Source: Paenibacillus sp. UNC499MF (GTDB lineage: Bacteria > Bacillota > Bacilli > Paenibacillales > NBRC-103111). From it: DNA of 64,000 nucleotides. The stretch covers positions 113,594 through 177,593 of the forward strand of contig NZ_FNVF01000005.1 of the NCBI RefSeq assembly GCF_900107975.1. The letters run 5' to 3'. Below the pieces are notes generated by a model. That model worked only from the letters and a program-made list of their open reading frames with translations. It was not told where the DNA came from and did no database searches. Below, in pieces: positions 49,359-58,028 of this stretch. The position numbers and the translations under genes were made by a program. How positions within the stretch are numbered: position 1 is the first letter of the stretch; each line of letters starts with the position of its first letter.

Positions 49359-49851
49359 GGCACACCTTCCTTCAAGCTGTTAAAAAGCACGGACGCCCCA
49401 TGCAAAAGTCCACCCTTCTCCCACCTCGGCGGAAAGGGTGGACCTGAGCAATCCGCCGGGCGCACCCTGTACGCGTATACGGCGGACTGTGCAGCGGATC
49501 TTGCGGCGGTCCCGCAGCCGATCCCTATGGCACCAGGCGGCAATCCGCGCAAATCCGGCAGACCGGCCAATCGTATGCGGGCTGTGCAGCGTGCGTAACC
49601 CGCATGCCGGACCGGACGAATTGCCGCGTGCGACACGGCGGATATCCGGGCGGTCCCGGCAGCCGGAGGCGGCGTACCGCACGTGGATGCGGCACGCTAT
49701 GCGCTGACCACGCGCTGACCGCACACGGATGCGGCGCATTGTGCGCCGTGCGTGCGTGGGCCGTGCCGGACGGCACGCCTAGTGCCGGGCGGCTTGCCCG
49801 CGGAAGCTGCGGCTGAATCGCCGGTGTATCCCGCCGTTACGGCCGGCCGCC
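49359..49851. other. GC-rich non-coding stretch
   Basis: Strongly GC-rich, and rich in CpG-like words; contains two imperfect copies of a 20-base motif (GCGGTCCCGCAGCCG at about 49503-49520 and GCGGTCCCGGCAGCCG at about 49648-49665) and many short dyads. Several long ORFs in different frames are open because of composition; none has an RBS or recognised product. It may be a decayed gene or a degenerated repeat. It holds the hairpin at 49408-49443. Confidence 0.45.
49408..49443 (-). terminator. Probable terminator
   Basis: GTCCACCCTT (49408-49417) pairs with AAGGGTGGAC (49434-49443); read on the minus strand it is followed by TTTTGC. It would end transcripts from the glycan operon to its right (49852 and beyond). 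Confidence 0.55.
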
Positions 49852-50595
49852 CTATCTCCCGGCTTCCATGGAAGCGATGCGGGCGGCAAGCAGCGGGTTG
49901 TACCGGGCACGCAGCCCCGCCACTTCACGCTGGATGGCCGGCTGGTGATTCCGGCTGCCCATTTCCCCGTGGAGCCGGTACTGGGTCAGTTTCTCGTTCA
50001 GGAACTCGATCCGGACACCGGCTACGGCAAGGCGCAGCCACATTTCCAGGTCCTGCGTGTATCTGCACGTCTCGTCAAAATAACCGTAGCGCCTGAACAG
50101 ACTTTTGTGCATCAGAACGGTGCAGCCGTTAATCGGATTGTACTGGAGCATGTAGGTGTACAGCTTCGTGGGCGTATTGAAATAGTGCGTATTCCCCGGA
50201 TCGGTAGGAAAATTCGGCGCATACTGGACGCGCCCGCCCTCATCGACAACCTCGTAGTTCGTGAAGCTGATTTCCGCTTTCGCCTCGGCCAGCCCGTAAA
50301 GCTGGGCCGCCAGTTTATGCGGGTGAAAGCGGTCGTCCGAACTGAGCCAGGCGATATAATCGCCCGAAGCGTGGCGGATGCCGTGGTTGAGCGCCGAGGC
50401 TGTTCCGCCGTTCGCTTTTCCCAAATAATGAATCCACGGCAAGTAAGGCGTTATTTTGTCCTGATGCAGGGTCGAGCCGTCGTCAACCACGATGATTTCC
50501 CGTTCGGCGTATGTCTGGCTCAGCGCGCTGACGATCGCCTGATCCACATAAGCGCAATTGTAAAAAGGGATTATGATGCTCACCCGGGGCGGCAT
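49852..50595 (-). CDS. GT2 family glycosyltransferase
   Basis: A 247-residue GT-A enzyme with RVSIIIPFYNCAYVDQAIVS, VVDDGSTLHQDK (the DD of the nucleotide site), GKANGGTASALNHGI, and WLSSDDRFHP as the DxD-like metal site. The C-terminal acceptor part has YTQDLEMWLRLAVAGVRIEF. It overlaps in layout and sequence with the next gene (50628-51473): the two are tandem duplicates, both near 250 residues in the core. GGAGGTGGGGG precedes the start. Last gene of the long minus-strand operon from 57211. Confidence 0.9.
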   Translation of the reverse strand: MPPRVSIIIPFYNCAYVDQAIVSALSQTYAEREIIVVDDGSTLHQDKITPYLPWIHYLGKANGGTASALNHGIRHASGDYIAWLSSDDRFHPHKLAAQLYGLAEAKAEISFTNYEVVDEGGRVQYAPNFPTDPGNTHYFNTPTKLYTYMLQYNPINGCTVLMHKSLFRRYGYFDETCRYTQDLEMWLRLAVAGVRIEFLNEKLTQYRLHGEMGSRNHQPAIQREVAGLRARYNPLLAARIASMEAGR

Positions 50596-50627
50596 TCCCC
50601 CACCTCCTTCCCGCAGACGCCTGCCCG

Positions 50628-51473
50628 TTATCTGCGTTTTTTAATCCCTTTGCCGGCCTTCTTCCTGCAGGATTTGACTGCCTTGGCCGGCTGTTTGCGG
50701 AACCGCGCCGCCGGTCGTTTGCGGGACCGCACCGCCGGACGACTTCCTCCCGGCACAAGACGCCTCTGGCTTCGCGAATGCTGCAGCAAATACGGCCGGT
50801 AACGGCTGCGGACGCTCAGCACTTCCTCCCAGATAGCGGGCTGGTAAAGCATGGTCCCCATGCCGCCGTGTAGGCGGTACAATGTCAGCGGAGCGTCCAG
50901 GAAATCCAGCGGAAAACCGGCCAGCAGCACGCGGATCCAGAACTCGTAATCCTGGGTATACCGGAGCGTCTCGTCAAAATACCCGACCGTTCCGAACAGA
51001 TCCCGGCGCATCATGACCGTGCAGCCGTTGACGGGACAGATTGACAGGAAGGCGTGCGTAAACTCATGGGGGTACCGGTATCTGGACGCCACATTCGCCT
51101 GCGTGACGGCTCCCGCCTCGTTGATCTGGTCGAAGGCCGTATGGCTGAAGATCGAGTTCCGTTCCAGCATGAACTGTACCTGACGGCCGATTTTATCCGG
51201 GTAAAAAAGATCGTCCGAGCTGAGCCAGGCCACATAGTCCCCGGTGGCGAGAGCAAACCCCATATTCAGGGCGGACGCGGCTCCCCCGTTCTCTTTTCCG
51301 ATATAAATCAGCCGGTCCATGTAGGGTTTCAGTTTATCTTTGTGCTGCGTGGAGCCGTCATCCACTACAATCAGCTCGATATTCGTGTAAGTCTGGTTCA
51401 GCACGCTGGAAACCGCCTGATCCACGTACGGACAGTTGTAGAAGGGAATCACGACTGTTACTTTCGGCAGCAT
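50628..51473 (-). CDS. GT2 family glycosyltransferase with a basic C-terminal tail
   Basis: A 281-residue GT2, paralogue of the neighbour: KVTVVIPFYNCPYVDQAVSS, VVDDGSTQHKDKLKP, GKENGGAASALNMGF, WLSSDDLFYPDK and YTQDYEFWIRVLLAGFPLDF. After about residue 228 a tail of some 55 residues is nearly all basic and polar (SRSQRRLVPGGSRPA, RKQPAKAVKSCRKKAGKG, ending KKRR). The tail is absent from its paralogue, so it was added. It recalls the tails on the 55544-57211 transferase and the 57491-57898 protein. GAAAAGAGGTGAACGC lies upstream of the start. Confidence 0.9.
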   Translation of the reverse strand: MLPKVTVVIPFYNCPYVDQAVSSVLNQTYTNIELIVVDDGSTQHKDKLKPYMDRLIYIGKENGGAASALNMGFALATGDYVAWLSSDDLFYPDKIGRQVQFMLERNSIFSHTAFDQINEAGAVTQANVASRYRYPHEFTHAFLSICPVNGCTVMMRRDLFGTVGYFDETLRYTQDYEFWIRVLLAGFPLDFLDAPLTLYRLHGGMGTMLYQPAIWEEVLSVRSRYRPYLLQHSRSQRRLVPGGSRPAVRSRKRPAARFRKQPAKAVKSCRKKAGKGIKKRR

Positions 51474-51513
51474 GCGTTCACCTCTTTTCCTTCAAAGGTG
51501 GTTGGGGCGGCCG

Positions 51514-52584
51514 TCAGTTCCGCCTGTAATAGTCCAGCGCATCCGCCAGGGATGTTTCGAAAGGAATCCGCGCCGACCAGCCGAGCGCCTTCAGGGCCGA
51601 GACATCCACCGGCCTGACAGGCTCCGGACGCGGCTTGTTCTCGACCTCCAGAGGCAGCGCCGCAGGAGTCAGCGTGCGGAAGACCGAGACGATCTCGCCG
51701 AGGGGACGCAGCCGCTCCGATCCGATCCCGTAGACCGATCCGGGTTCTCCGCGGCCGAGAATCGTTTCGTAGGCCGATACCGCGTCCCGCACGTCGAGAT
51801 AGTCGCGCTCCTCGCCGAGGGACGACAGCCGGAACGCATCCGGCGGACCGCCTTTCTCCAGCGCCGCGATTTTACGGGCAAGCAGCCCGCAGATGCCGCC
51901 GGAAGGACCGGGGCCGACGAGGTTGGACGGCAGCGCCACCATGATCTGCTGCGAGAACCACCGGTGCCAGGACCGGGCGGCGTACAGCAGGAGCATTTTG
52001 CTGAAGCCGTACGGATGAGGGAGCGGCTCGCCGGGTTCGGCCGCGCCGAGCATGGAGCCCGCGACGAGAATCCGTGTGCCGGGCCGCGTGCGCAGCGCTT
52101 CCAGCAGATACACGGAAGCCATCAGGTTCGCCTGCAGGAACGCCGCGGGGTCCTGCCACGATTCGGCGACGGAATTGCGCCCGGCCAGGTGGAGAACCCA
52201 GTCCGGCTCCACTTCCGCTACCAGCGCCTTCACGTCCTCCTGCCGGGTCAAATCGCAGGCATGAAGCGTACCGGCAGGCATCCCGTCCGGCAGGCCGCCG
52301 GAATACTGCGCTTGAAGCGCGCGGAACGCATCCGGCGGATGATCCGCATGCGCCTTTCCGGGCCCCTTGGACGCGCGCGGTTCGCCTTGCGCCTCCGCAC
52401 GGTCGGGTGCGGCCTCAGCACCTCCGTCCGCGCTGCCGACCAAGGTTCCCCGGTCCCCCGGCTTCCCTTGCCGCGAAGCCGCGCCGCGGACAACCGCGGC
52501 GACTTCATAGCCTTTGGCGGCAAAATAATCCCAGGCGGCGCGGCCCGTAAAACCCGCCGCTCCGGTGATCAGGATTCGAGACAT
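51514..52584 (-). CDS. NAD-dependent nucleotide-sugar dehydratase/reductase (extended SDR) with an insertion
   Basis: A 356-residue extended SDR. It has the NAD motif ITGAAGFTGRAAWDYFAAKG, LHLAGRNSVAESW, a Ser/Tyr/Lys site in PHPYGFSKMLLL and the domain order of GDP-mannose 4,6-dehydratase/RMD-type enzymes. Between strands 2 and 3 (about residues 38-100) a low-complexity insert rich in Ala, Gly, Asp and Pro separates the fold. Substrate unknown. The start is at 52584 (SRILITG begins the fold); the ATG at 52599 has AAGGA nine bases upstream and is a fair alternative. It overlaps the preceding gene by 16 bases. Confidence 0.85.
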   Translation of the reverse strand: MSRILITGAAGFTGRAAWDYFAAKGYEVAAVVRGAASRQGKPGDRGTLVGSADGGAEAAPDRAEAQGEPRASKGPGKAHADHPPDAFRALQAQYSGGLPDGMPAGTLHACDLTRQEDVKALVAEVEPDWVLHLAGRNSVAESWQDPAAFLQANLMASVYLLEALRTRPGTRILVAGSMLGAAEPGEPLPHPYGFSKMLLLYAARSWHRWFSQQIMVALPSNLVGPGPSGGICGLLARKIAALEKGGPPDAFRLSSLGEERDYLDVRDAVSAYETILGRGEPGSVYGIGSERLRPLGEIVSVFRTLTPAALPLEVENKPRPEPVRPVDVSALKALGWSARIPFETSLADALDYYRRN

Positions 52585-53411
52585 TGCGCACACATCCATT
52601 CATCCAATTCCTTCAGCATCGTTTCATATCCCGGAATGGCGTAGTTCAGATCATCGCGCGTATTTTTGAGCGTCCGGTTCAACCGGACCGAAGCGTTTTT
52701 CCGCACCTCGATATCCGTGCGTCCGAACTGCTTGCGGAACAAATTCAACAGCTCGTATTTGCTGACTTTAACGGGGGCCGTCAAATGTACGAGGCCCGTT
52801 AGTTCCGGACGGTGCAGCGCATGCTCGACAAACTTGGCGAGCTCCAGCGTGGTGACGCCGTTCCAGTAAGCTCTCGTATAGCCGCCCACTTCCCCTGCCT
52901 GACTCAGGAACCAGTGCAGCAGCCCGATGCCCGAGTCCCGGATTTCGGGACCGATAATCGACGTGCGGACCGTCAGGTGCGGCGCTTCCCTCACTTCCCC
53001 CAGCGCCTTGGACCGCCCGTATACGCTGGTGCCGTCCGGCACGTCGTCTTCCGTGTGGTCCCCCCGGCGGCCCGAGAAGACACAGTCCGTGCTGATATGA
53101 ATAAGCCGGCCTCCGGCCGCAAGAGCCGCTTCCGCCAGCTCGTGCGGGAAAATCCCGTTGACGCGGTAGGCGTTAACGGGGTCCGCTTCGGCAAACTGGT
53201 TCAGCACACCGATACAGTTAATGACGGCGTCGGGACGGAACGTGCCGATAATGCCCCGGATCCGGGCCGTGTCCCTGGCATCGGCCAGCAGCCCTTCCCG
53301 GTCGCTTTCGTCCCTTGTCGTGTAAGCGACCTGAAATCCGGGCAGACGGCGCAGATACCGGACCATCACATGTCCCGCCATCCCCTGCCCGCCGGTGACG
53401 AGCAGCTTCAT
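52569..53411 (-). CDS. RmlD/FnlB-like nucleotide-sugar reductase
   Basis: A 280-residue SDR reductase: VTGGQGMAGHVMVRYLRRLP, VINCIGVLNQFAEADP (common in FnlB/Cap5F), STDCVFSGRRGDH and the Tyr-Lys site VYGRSKALGE. In UDP-L-FucNAc synthesis FnlB/Cap5F reduces the 4-keto sugar made by FnlA. Staphylococcal Cap5F carries a C-terminal cupin domain and is about 370 residues; this one lacks it. The partners FnlA-like (53408) and WecB/FnlC-like (54384) are immediately upstream and coupled (ATGA), which supports the pathway call. The exact stereochemistry is inference. Confidence 0.8.
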   Translation of the reverse strand: MKLLVTGGQGMAGHVMVRYLRRLPGFQVAYTTRDESDREGLLADARDTARIRGIIGTFRPDAVINCIGVLNQFAEADPVNAYRVNGIFPHELAEAALAAGGRLIHISTDCVFSGRRGDHTEDDVPDGTSVYGRSKALGEVREAPHLTVRTSIIGPEIRDSGIGLLHWFLSQAGEVGGYTRAYWNGVTTLELAKFVEHALHRPELTGLVHLTAPVKVSKYELLNLFRKQFGRTDIEVRKNASVRLNRTLKNTRDDLNYAIPGYETMLKELDEWMCAQCLES

Positions 53412-54394
53412 GCAAGAAAACCTCCTTTAACGAGCAGAGCGCGGATCGCCTCTTTTTCCATCAAATTGTCTTTGGAAGAAAAGCTGCTGATTTCCGCCCT
53501 GGGATAGGGAGCGTAATGATCCTTGAGACCGGGGATTTCGAGCGTCGGCAGAATAACGAGATATTCCTCGTCGTAAAGGACCGTCGTCTGGCTTTCGAAC
53601 TCCGTGAGCAAAATCTCGTGGATCTTCTCGCCGGGTCTCGTTCCGGTTTCCACTATGCCCACTCCCGTCTTGCCGGAAGCTTCGATAAGCACGTCGGCCA
53701 GATCGAGAATTTTGCAGGTCGGCATCGTCATGACGAAGATTTCGCCGCCCACGCTTTCTTCCGAAGCTTTGAAAAGCAGGGAAATCGCCTCTTCGAGCGT
53801 CAGGAAAAAGCGGGTCATGGCCTTATCCGTAATCGAAATCTGGTTTTTTTCGTGGATCTGCTTGTGGAACAAGTGAATGACGCTGCCGTTGGTTCCCAGC
53901 ACGTTGCCGCCCCGGACACAAACAAACTTCGTATCCGTCCGCAAAAGGTTCGCTTGCACGATCAGCTTCTCTCCGATCGCTTTGGTCATGCCGTAGAAGT
54001 TGGAAGGGTTCGCCGCTTTGTCCGTCGAGATGTAAATCACTTTCCTGATCTTGTTCTCGATGGCCGCTTCGATGACGTACTGGGTGCCGACGACGTTCGT
54101 TTTAAGCGCTTCGTAGGGCTGCTCCTCGCATACCGGAACGTGCTTAAGGGCGGCCAGATGGAACACGTAATCTACCCCCTCCGTCGCGCGGATCAAAGCT
54201 TCCCTGTCACGGATATCTCCGATGCAGAAGCTGAGGCGGCTGTCTTCAAAAGAGCGCTGCATCGCCACCTGAGTCGATTCATTCCGGGAAAACACAATGA
54301 TTTCCTTGGGGTCCTGCGGAAGAAGCTGCCGGATTAATTCATACCCCCAAGAACCCGTTCCTCCGGTAACCAATATCCTCGTATTACGAAACAT
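53408..54394 (-). CDS. fnlA: FnlA/CapE-like UDP-GlcNAc 4,6-dehydratase (inverting)
   Basis: A 328-residue SDR of the polysaccharide-biosynthesis CapD/CapE type. The NAD motif is VTGGTGSWGYELIRQLLPQD; the sugar site has ISTDKAANPSNFYGMTKAIG with Tyr and Lys (YGMTK) and the DxxxD/E helper residues; GETFV-like end VETGTRPGEKIHEILL. It is the first step toward UDP-L-FucNAc or a pseudaminic-like sugar, removing water between C4 and C6 and inverting C5. The start at 54394 has GGGAGGG seven bases upstream; a TTG at 54415 does not. It sits between the FnlB- and FnlC-like genes. Confidence 0.9.
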   Translation of the reverse strand: MFRNTRILVTGGTGSWGYELIRQLLPQDPKEIIVFSRNESTQVAMQRSFEDSRLSFCIGDIRDREALIRATEGVDYVFHLAALKHVPVCEEQPYEALKTNVVGTQYVIEAAIENKIRKVIYISTDKAANPSNFYGMTKAIGEKLIVQANLLRTDTKFVCVRGGNVLGTNGSVIHLFHKQIHEKNQISITDKAMTRFFLTLEEAISLLFKASEESVGGEIFVMTMPTCKILDLADVLIEASGKTGVGIVETGTRPGEKIHEILLTEFESQTTVLYDEEYLVILPTLEIPGLKDHYAPYPRAEISSFSSKDNLMEKEAIRALLVKGGFLA

Positions 54395-55478
54395 GAAGGT
54401 TCCCTCCCAGTACAAATTTCACGACTTTTGCCGATACGTCCGTATCCAGATAGCCTTCCGGGCATTCCCAGTCCCGTGGCATCCGCGTCATCAGGTCCGC
54501 GGCGGACACAATCCGTTTCGCATCCAGTCCCGACACCACATTGCTGCCGCAGTCAATCGTCTCCGGCCGTTCGGTCGTCCGGCGAACGGTGACGGTCGGC
54601 ACACGGAATATGCAGCATTCTTCCTGAACCGTTCCGCTGTCCGTCAGGACGCAGCCCGCATTTTTCTCCAATTTCACGAAATCGAAAAAACCGAAAGGCT
54701 CGTGAAACTCGACCAGCGGATGAACATTCAGCCCGTCTTCCGCCTCCAAGCGGGACTTGGTGCGGGGATGCAGGCTGCACAGGATGCGCTTGCCGAAGCG
54801 TTCCGCCACCCCGCTCAGACCGTTCATGATTTCGCGCAGATGAACGGGGTGATCCACATTTTCCGCCCGGTGGATGGTTGCCGCAAAATACTCTCCCGGC
54901 GTCAGGTTCAGACGCTCCAGCACGTCGCTCTCTTCGATCCGGCCGCTGTAGTGCTTCAGCACCTCGTAGATCGGATTGCCGGTGCGGACAATGCGCTGGC
55001 TCGGCACGCCCTCCCTGACAAGATGCTCCTTGCTCTGTTTCGTGTACGGCATGTTTATCGTGGACACCGCATCGATAATGCGGCGGTTTTTCTCCTCGGG
55101 TACGGTCAGATCGTAACAGCGGTTGCCCGCCTCCATATGAATGACGGGAATCCCCATCCTCTCGGCCAGAACGGCGCCCAGCGCGCTGTTCGTATCGCCC
55201 AGCAGCAGGACGCGGTCGGGCCGCTCCGCGTTCAGGATCGTCTCCAGCTCGCCGAACATCGTCGCAAGCTGCGCGCCGAGAGACTGCTGCCGGTCCTGGA
55301 GCACATGATCAGGCTGCCGCAATCCGAGTTCCCGGAAGAACACGTCGCTGAGCGTATACGTAAAGTTCTGGCCCGTGTGCACCACGACATGTTTCTCCGC
55401 CAATTCGTCAAGCTTGCGCATGATCAGGCTCAGCCGGATAATTTCCGGCCGCGTGCCGAGCAACGTCACGATTTTCAA
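54384..55478 (-). CDS. wecB: UDP-GlcNAc 2-epimerase (WecB/FnlC family)
   Basis: A 364-residue non-hydrolysing UDP-GlcNAc 2-epimerase. It has KIVTLLGTRPEIIRLSLIMR, VLLLGDTNSALGAVLAER, HMEAGNRCYDLTVPEEKNRR, TIHRAENVDHP and the LTDSGTVQEE signature, all family hallmarks. In the Fnl/Cap5 pathway the homologue FnlC/Cap5G turns the talosamine derivative into FucNAc at C2. The start codon is TTG at 55478, eight bases after GGAAGG; the GTG at 55487 lies within the RBS. It overlaps fnlA by eleven bases. Confidence 0.9.
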   Translation of the reverse strand: MKIVTLLGTRPEIIRLSLIMRKLDELAEKHVVVHTGQNFTYTLSDVFFRELGLRQPDHVLQDRQQSLGAQLATMFGELETILNAERPDRVLLLGDTNSALGAVLAERMGIPVIHMEAGNRCYDLTVPEEKNRRIIDAVSTINMPYTKQSKEHLVREGVPSQRIVRTGNPIYEVLKHYSGRIEESDVLERLNLTPGEYFAATIHRAENVDHPVHLREIMNGLSGVAERFGKRILCSLHPRTKSRLEAEDGLNVHPLVEFHEPFGFFDFVKLEKNAGCVLTDSGTVQEECCIFRVPTVTVRRTTERPETIDCGSNVVSGLDAKRIVSAADLMTRMPRDWECPEGYLDTDVSAKVVKFVLGGNLHVS

Positions 55479-55543
55479 CGGTACCACCTTCCTTCCGTGA
55501 TAGGCTTCTGTACTTGCTCCGCAGACCTGCCCCGAACGGGACG

Positions 55544-57211
55544 TCAGGCCGGTTTGGCGCCGGAGCGCCCTTTCCGCGCCGTCCGCGCGCTCTTGCGGCG
55601 GGCCGGCTTGGCGCCGGAGCGCCCTTTCCCCGCCGTCCGCGCGCCTTTGCGGCGGACCGGCTTGGCGCCGGGGCGCCCTTTCCCCGCCGCCCGCGCGCTC
55701 TTGCGGCGGGCCGGCTTGGCGCCGGAGCGCCCTTTCCCCGCCGCCCGCGTGCCTTTGCGGCGGGCCGACTTGGCGCCGGTCCAGGGCGGCGGAGGGGCTT
55801 CGTCCGGGAAGCTCAGGCCCGTGCCGAGCGGCCGTGAAGCCACCAGCGCCTCCGGAAGCTGCACCACGGCCGCCCCGAGCCGCTGCCGCTGCGCTTCTGT
55901 CACCGGGTAGCGGATGCCGTCCCGCAGCAGGTAGAGGCCCGGCTGCCCGCCCCTGGCTATTACCAGGGGGCCCGGTACATTTCCGAGGACGGGCGGCGCC
56001 TGCGGAACCGGATTGTTCTGCCGGGCCGCCAGCCTGTTTTCCAGCCTCGCCAGAAGCTGCTCCTGCCTGGACCGGTAAGCTTCGATCCCGAAGGCGCCCC
56101 GTGCTGCAGAGAGGTTCGCATTTCCAGTCTGCATCCGCAGCAGCGGGTCCTCGATCAGTTCTCTCATCCGGGCCGCGAGGTTCCGGGTATCTCCTCTCGG
56201 CACAAGAAAACGGGCATTCCCGGTATACGCGAGAATTTCCCGCAGTCCGCCGGAGTCGAAAGCGATCACCGGCTTGCCGAACATCATGCCTTCCAAAGCG
56301 GTCATACCGAAGCCTTCTTCGGTCAAGCTCGGAACGACGACGAAATCCATGGCCTTATAGAGCGGGGCCACTTCTTTTTCGAACGCGGTCCAATGAAATC
56401 TTTCTCCGTAACCCGACTGAACCGTCAGATCCCGGCACTGCCGGTAAAACACGGGGTCCGTCGGTTTGCCCGCAACCAGATAATGAACGTGGGGATAAGC
56501 GGGACAAAGCTCCAGAGCGGCGCCGATAAAATGATCCAATCCCTTGAGCGGATAAATGTCCGAAGCGATATAGCCCGCCAGCACTTGGCCGCCCCCGATG
56601 CCGAATCCGGCCCTGCGCTGCTCACGCAGCGGATCCCAACCGCCGTTCTCCGCCCCCTCCGCATGCCAGGACGGATAAATCACAATCTGCGAGTCGGTTT
56701 CCCTGGCGCCGAAAGGGGCCAAAGTCGCTTCCGAGATGCCCGCCACCAAGTCGGCATGCCGGTGAATAAACTCCGCCGAAACGGGCGTAAAAGCCGTATC
56801 CGTCATTTTTTCCGTAATCATCCAGAGCACCGGAATTCCGAGAGCCTTAGCCGCCACGGGCGGCAGCACGTTGACGCATGTATTGGAGATGACCAGATCA
56901 GGCCGATATTGACCGAGCACGCGCAGCAATTCCACCAAAGCTCCCGGCTCCCTGGCCGGCAGCCCATCCAATTTTCCCGCAAGACCGGCATCAGGGGTGT
57001 ACACCTCCCACACGAGAGGGAACGGTACAACCAGGGTATAAATGCCGGCCGCCCGCGCCTCCCGGGAAAGAACACCTTCGCCCGGTACGACCAGGATGCA
57101 GTCATGCCGTTCTTTCAGTTCCCGGGCCATGAAAAGCAGCAGCTTCTCGGCTCCGGTTATATGCTGCCTGGAGCATAAATGCGAGAACAGCATGATCCTT
57201 CGTCCATTCAT
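55544..57211 (-). CDS. GT4 glycosyltransferase with a repetitive polycationic C-terminal tail
   Basis: A 555-residue protein. Residues about 1-390 are a GT-B transferase (RIMLFSHLCSRQHITGAEKL, ILVVPGEGVLS, VLAGYIASDIYPLKGLDHFI, VPSLTEEGFGMTALEGMMFG). A connector follows with a short domain (GQPGLYLLRDGIRYPVTEA). The last ~75 residues are four 18-residue repeats of the kind GAK(S/P)ARRK(G/S)(T/A)R, so the tail carries very high positive charge. The 54-bp DNA repeat encodes it. ATG at 57211 has GGAGGTATG upstream, and an earlier AAGGAGGTG precedes a leader. Operon with the sugar genes. Confidence 0.88.
   Translation of the reverse strand: MNGRRIMLFSHLCSRQHITGAEKLLLFMARELKERHDCILVVPGEGVLSREARAAGIYTLVVPFPLVWEVYTPDAGLAGKLDGLPAREPGALVELLRVLGQYRPDLVISNTCVNVLPPVAAKALGIPVLWMITEKMTDTAFTPVSAEFIHRHADLVAGISEATLAPFGARETDSQIVIYPSWHAEGAENGGWDPLREQRRAGFGIGGGQVLAGYIASDIYPLKGLDHFIGAALELCPAYPHVHYLVAGKPTDPVFYRQCRDLTVQSGYGERFHWTAFEKEVAPLYKAMDFVVVPSLTEEGFGMTALEGMMFGKPVIAFDSGGLREILAYTGNARFLVPRGDTRNLAARMRELIEDPLLRMQTGNANLSAARGAFGIEAYRSRQEQLLARLENRLAARQNNPVPQAPPVLGNVPGPLVIARGGQPGLYLLRDGIRYPVTEAQRQRLGAAVVQLPEALVASRPLGTGLSFPDEAPPPPWTGAKSARRKGTRAAGKGRSGAKPARRKSARAAGKGRPGAKPVRRKGARTAGKGRSGAKPARRKSARTARKGRSGAKPA
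55549..55783. repeat. 54-bp tandem repeat (four units and a partial fifth)
   Basis: Unit starts are 55549, 55603, 55657, 55711 and 55765, exactly 54 bases apart; each begins CCGG(T/C)TTGGCGCCGG or CCGACTTGGCGCC. It is in frame with the 55544-57211 gene and encodes 18-residue Lys/Arg/Ala repeats. Copy number may vary between strains. Confidence 0.95.
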
Positions 57212-57490
57212 CGGATACATACCTCCGGATCAGGTATGGTGTTCACCTCCTTATCTGTGTGGGTAGTACAATATATTAGCGGGACATTCTACACGGCACG
57301 ACAGTTGAACCCCTAACATTCGTACAATTTGGAAAAGGACCGGTCGTTTTCACGGTTCCCTGCCGTCCTACTCCCGGAGTGACACGGCGGACATCCCGCA
57401 CATGCGCGGAAACGCGGCGGTTTGACAATTTTTGGCCGCAAAAAAAAGACTTCCCTGAGGAAGTCCCTGACGGGTACCCGCACCGGAACG

Positions 57491-57898
57491 CTATCCCGCC
57501 GGTGCCTCCGCTCCCAGAATGTGCTCCCCGTCCGTGACGCCCTGAGAGAAGCCGGCCTGGAAGCCGAAATCGTACCCTTCGTTAAAAGCCTGGTTATAGG
57601 CGGCATCGGCCGCGGTTCTGCGTCTCACGGCGTCGGATAGAGGCCGTTTTTTCCGCAGACTTTTCCCGCGGGCGCCTTTCTTCCCGCCGGTGCGCTTTCG
57701 GGAAACCGCTCCCGTTTTCCTGCTTTTCGCCGCGCCCGTCCCCGACGCTTTCTTCGGCCCGGACTTCCGTTTTACCGGAGCTTCCGATGCAGCCGCGGCG
57801 GCCGGAGTCAGCCGTTTCTTTAAAGGCTTTGCGGCGGCCGTTCCGGCCGTCCGCGCTTTTTTCACCGGTGCCGGTCCGGCCCCTGTCTTCTTGTTCAT
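57491..57898 (-). CDS. Basic Ala/Lys/Arg-rich protein with a Gly-Tyr C-terminal motif
   Basis: A 135-residue protein in two parts. Residues 1-90 are like a histone H1 tail (Lys, Arg, Ala, Pro, Gly; e.g. KKARTAGTAAAKPLKKR and KSGPKKASGTGAAKSRK). Residues 98-125 are AYNQAFNEGYDFGFQAGFSQ followed by GVTDGEH. The Gly/aromatic pattern G-x3-G-x3-G recurs at the N-termini of the two CgeB-like proteins encoded next. No signal peptide. I do not recognise a family. It could be a spore-coat anchor or DNA/glycan-binding tag. A perfect sigma-K -10 (CATATAGTA) lies upstream at 57964-57972. Confidence 0.65.
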   Translation of the reverse strand: MNKKTGAGPAPVKKARTAGTAAAKPLKKRLTPAAAAASEAPVKRKSGPKKASGTGAAKSRKTGAVSRKRTGGKKGARGKSLRKKRPLSDAVRRRTAADAAYNQAFNEGYDFGFQAGFSQGVTDGEHILGAEAPAG

Positions 57899-57963
57899 GG
57901 TAGCTCTCGTCCCTTCCCCGCAAGCGGTACGGGCAGGCGGCTGCCGCGCCTACGCGCTTCCTT

Positions 57964-57972
57964 TACTATATG
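57964..57972 (-). promoter_or_regulatory. Sigma-K -10-like element upstream of the 57491-57898 gene
   Basis: Minus strand CATATAGTA agrees with CATANNNTA; the position 16-17 bases upstream is GC or CG, so the -35 is missing. It is 66 bases before the start codon. Weak on its own. Confidence 0.35.
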
Positions 57973-58028
57973 CCGGTGCAGTCCCCGCCGCTTTCCGCGA
58001 GCGCCCATTACCGGTTTTTACGAATGAT

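Noticed and set aside
49355..49850. Several ORFs of 70-120 codons on both strands
   Set aside because: They overlap each other in a GC-rich, repeat-bearing stretch, lack RBS and have low-complexity products.
54297..55910. 537-codon plus-strand ORF
   Set aside because: It is antisense to wecB and the repeat-tailed transferase; the open frame follows from composition.
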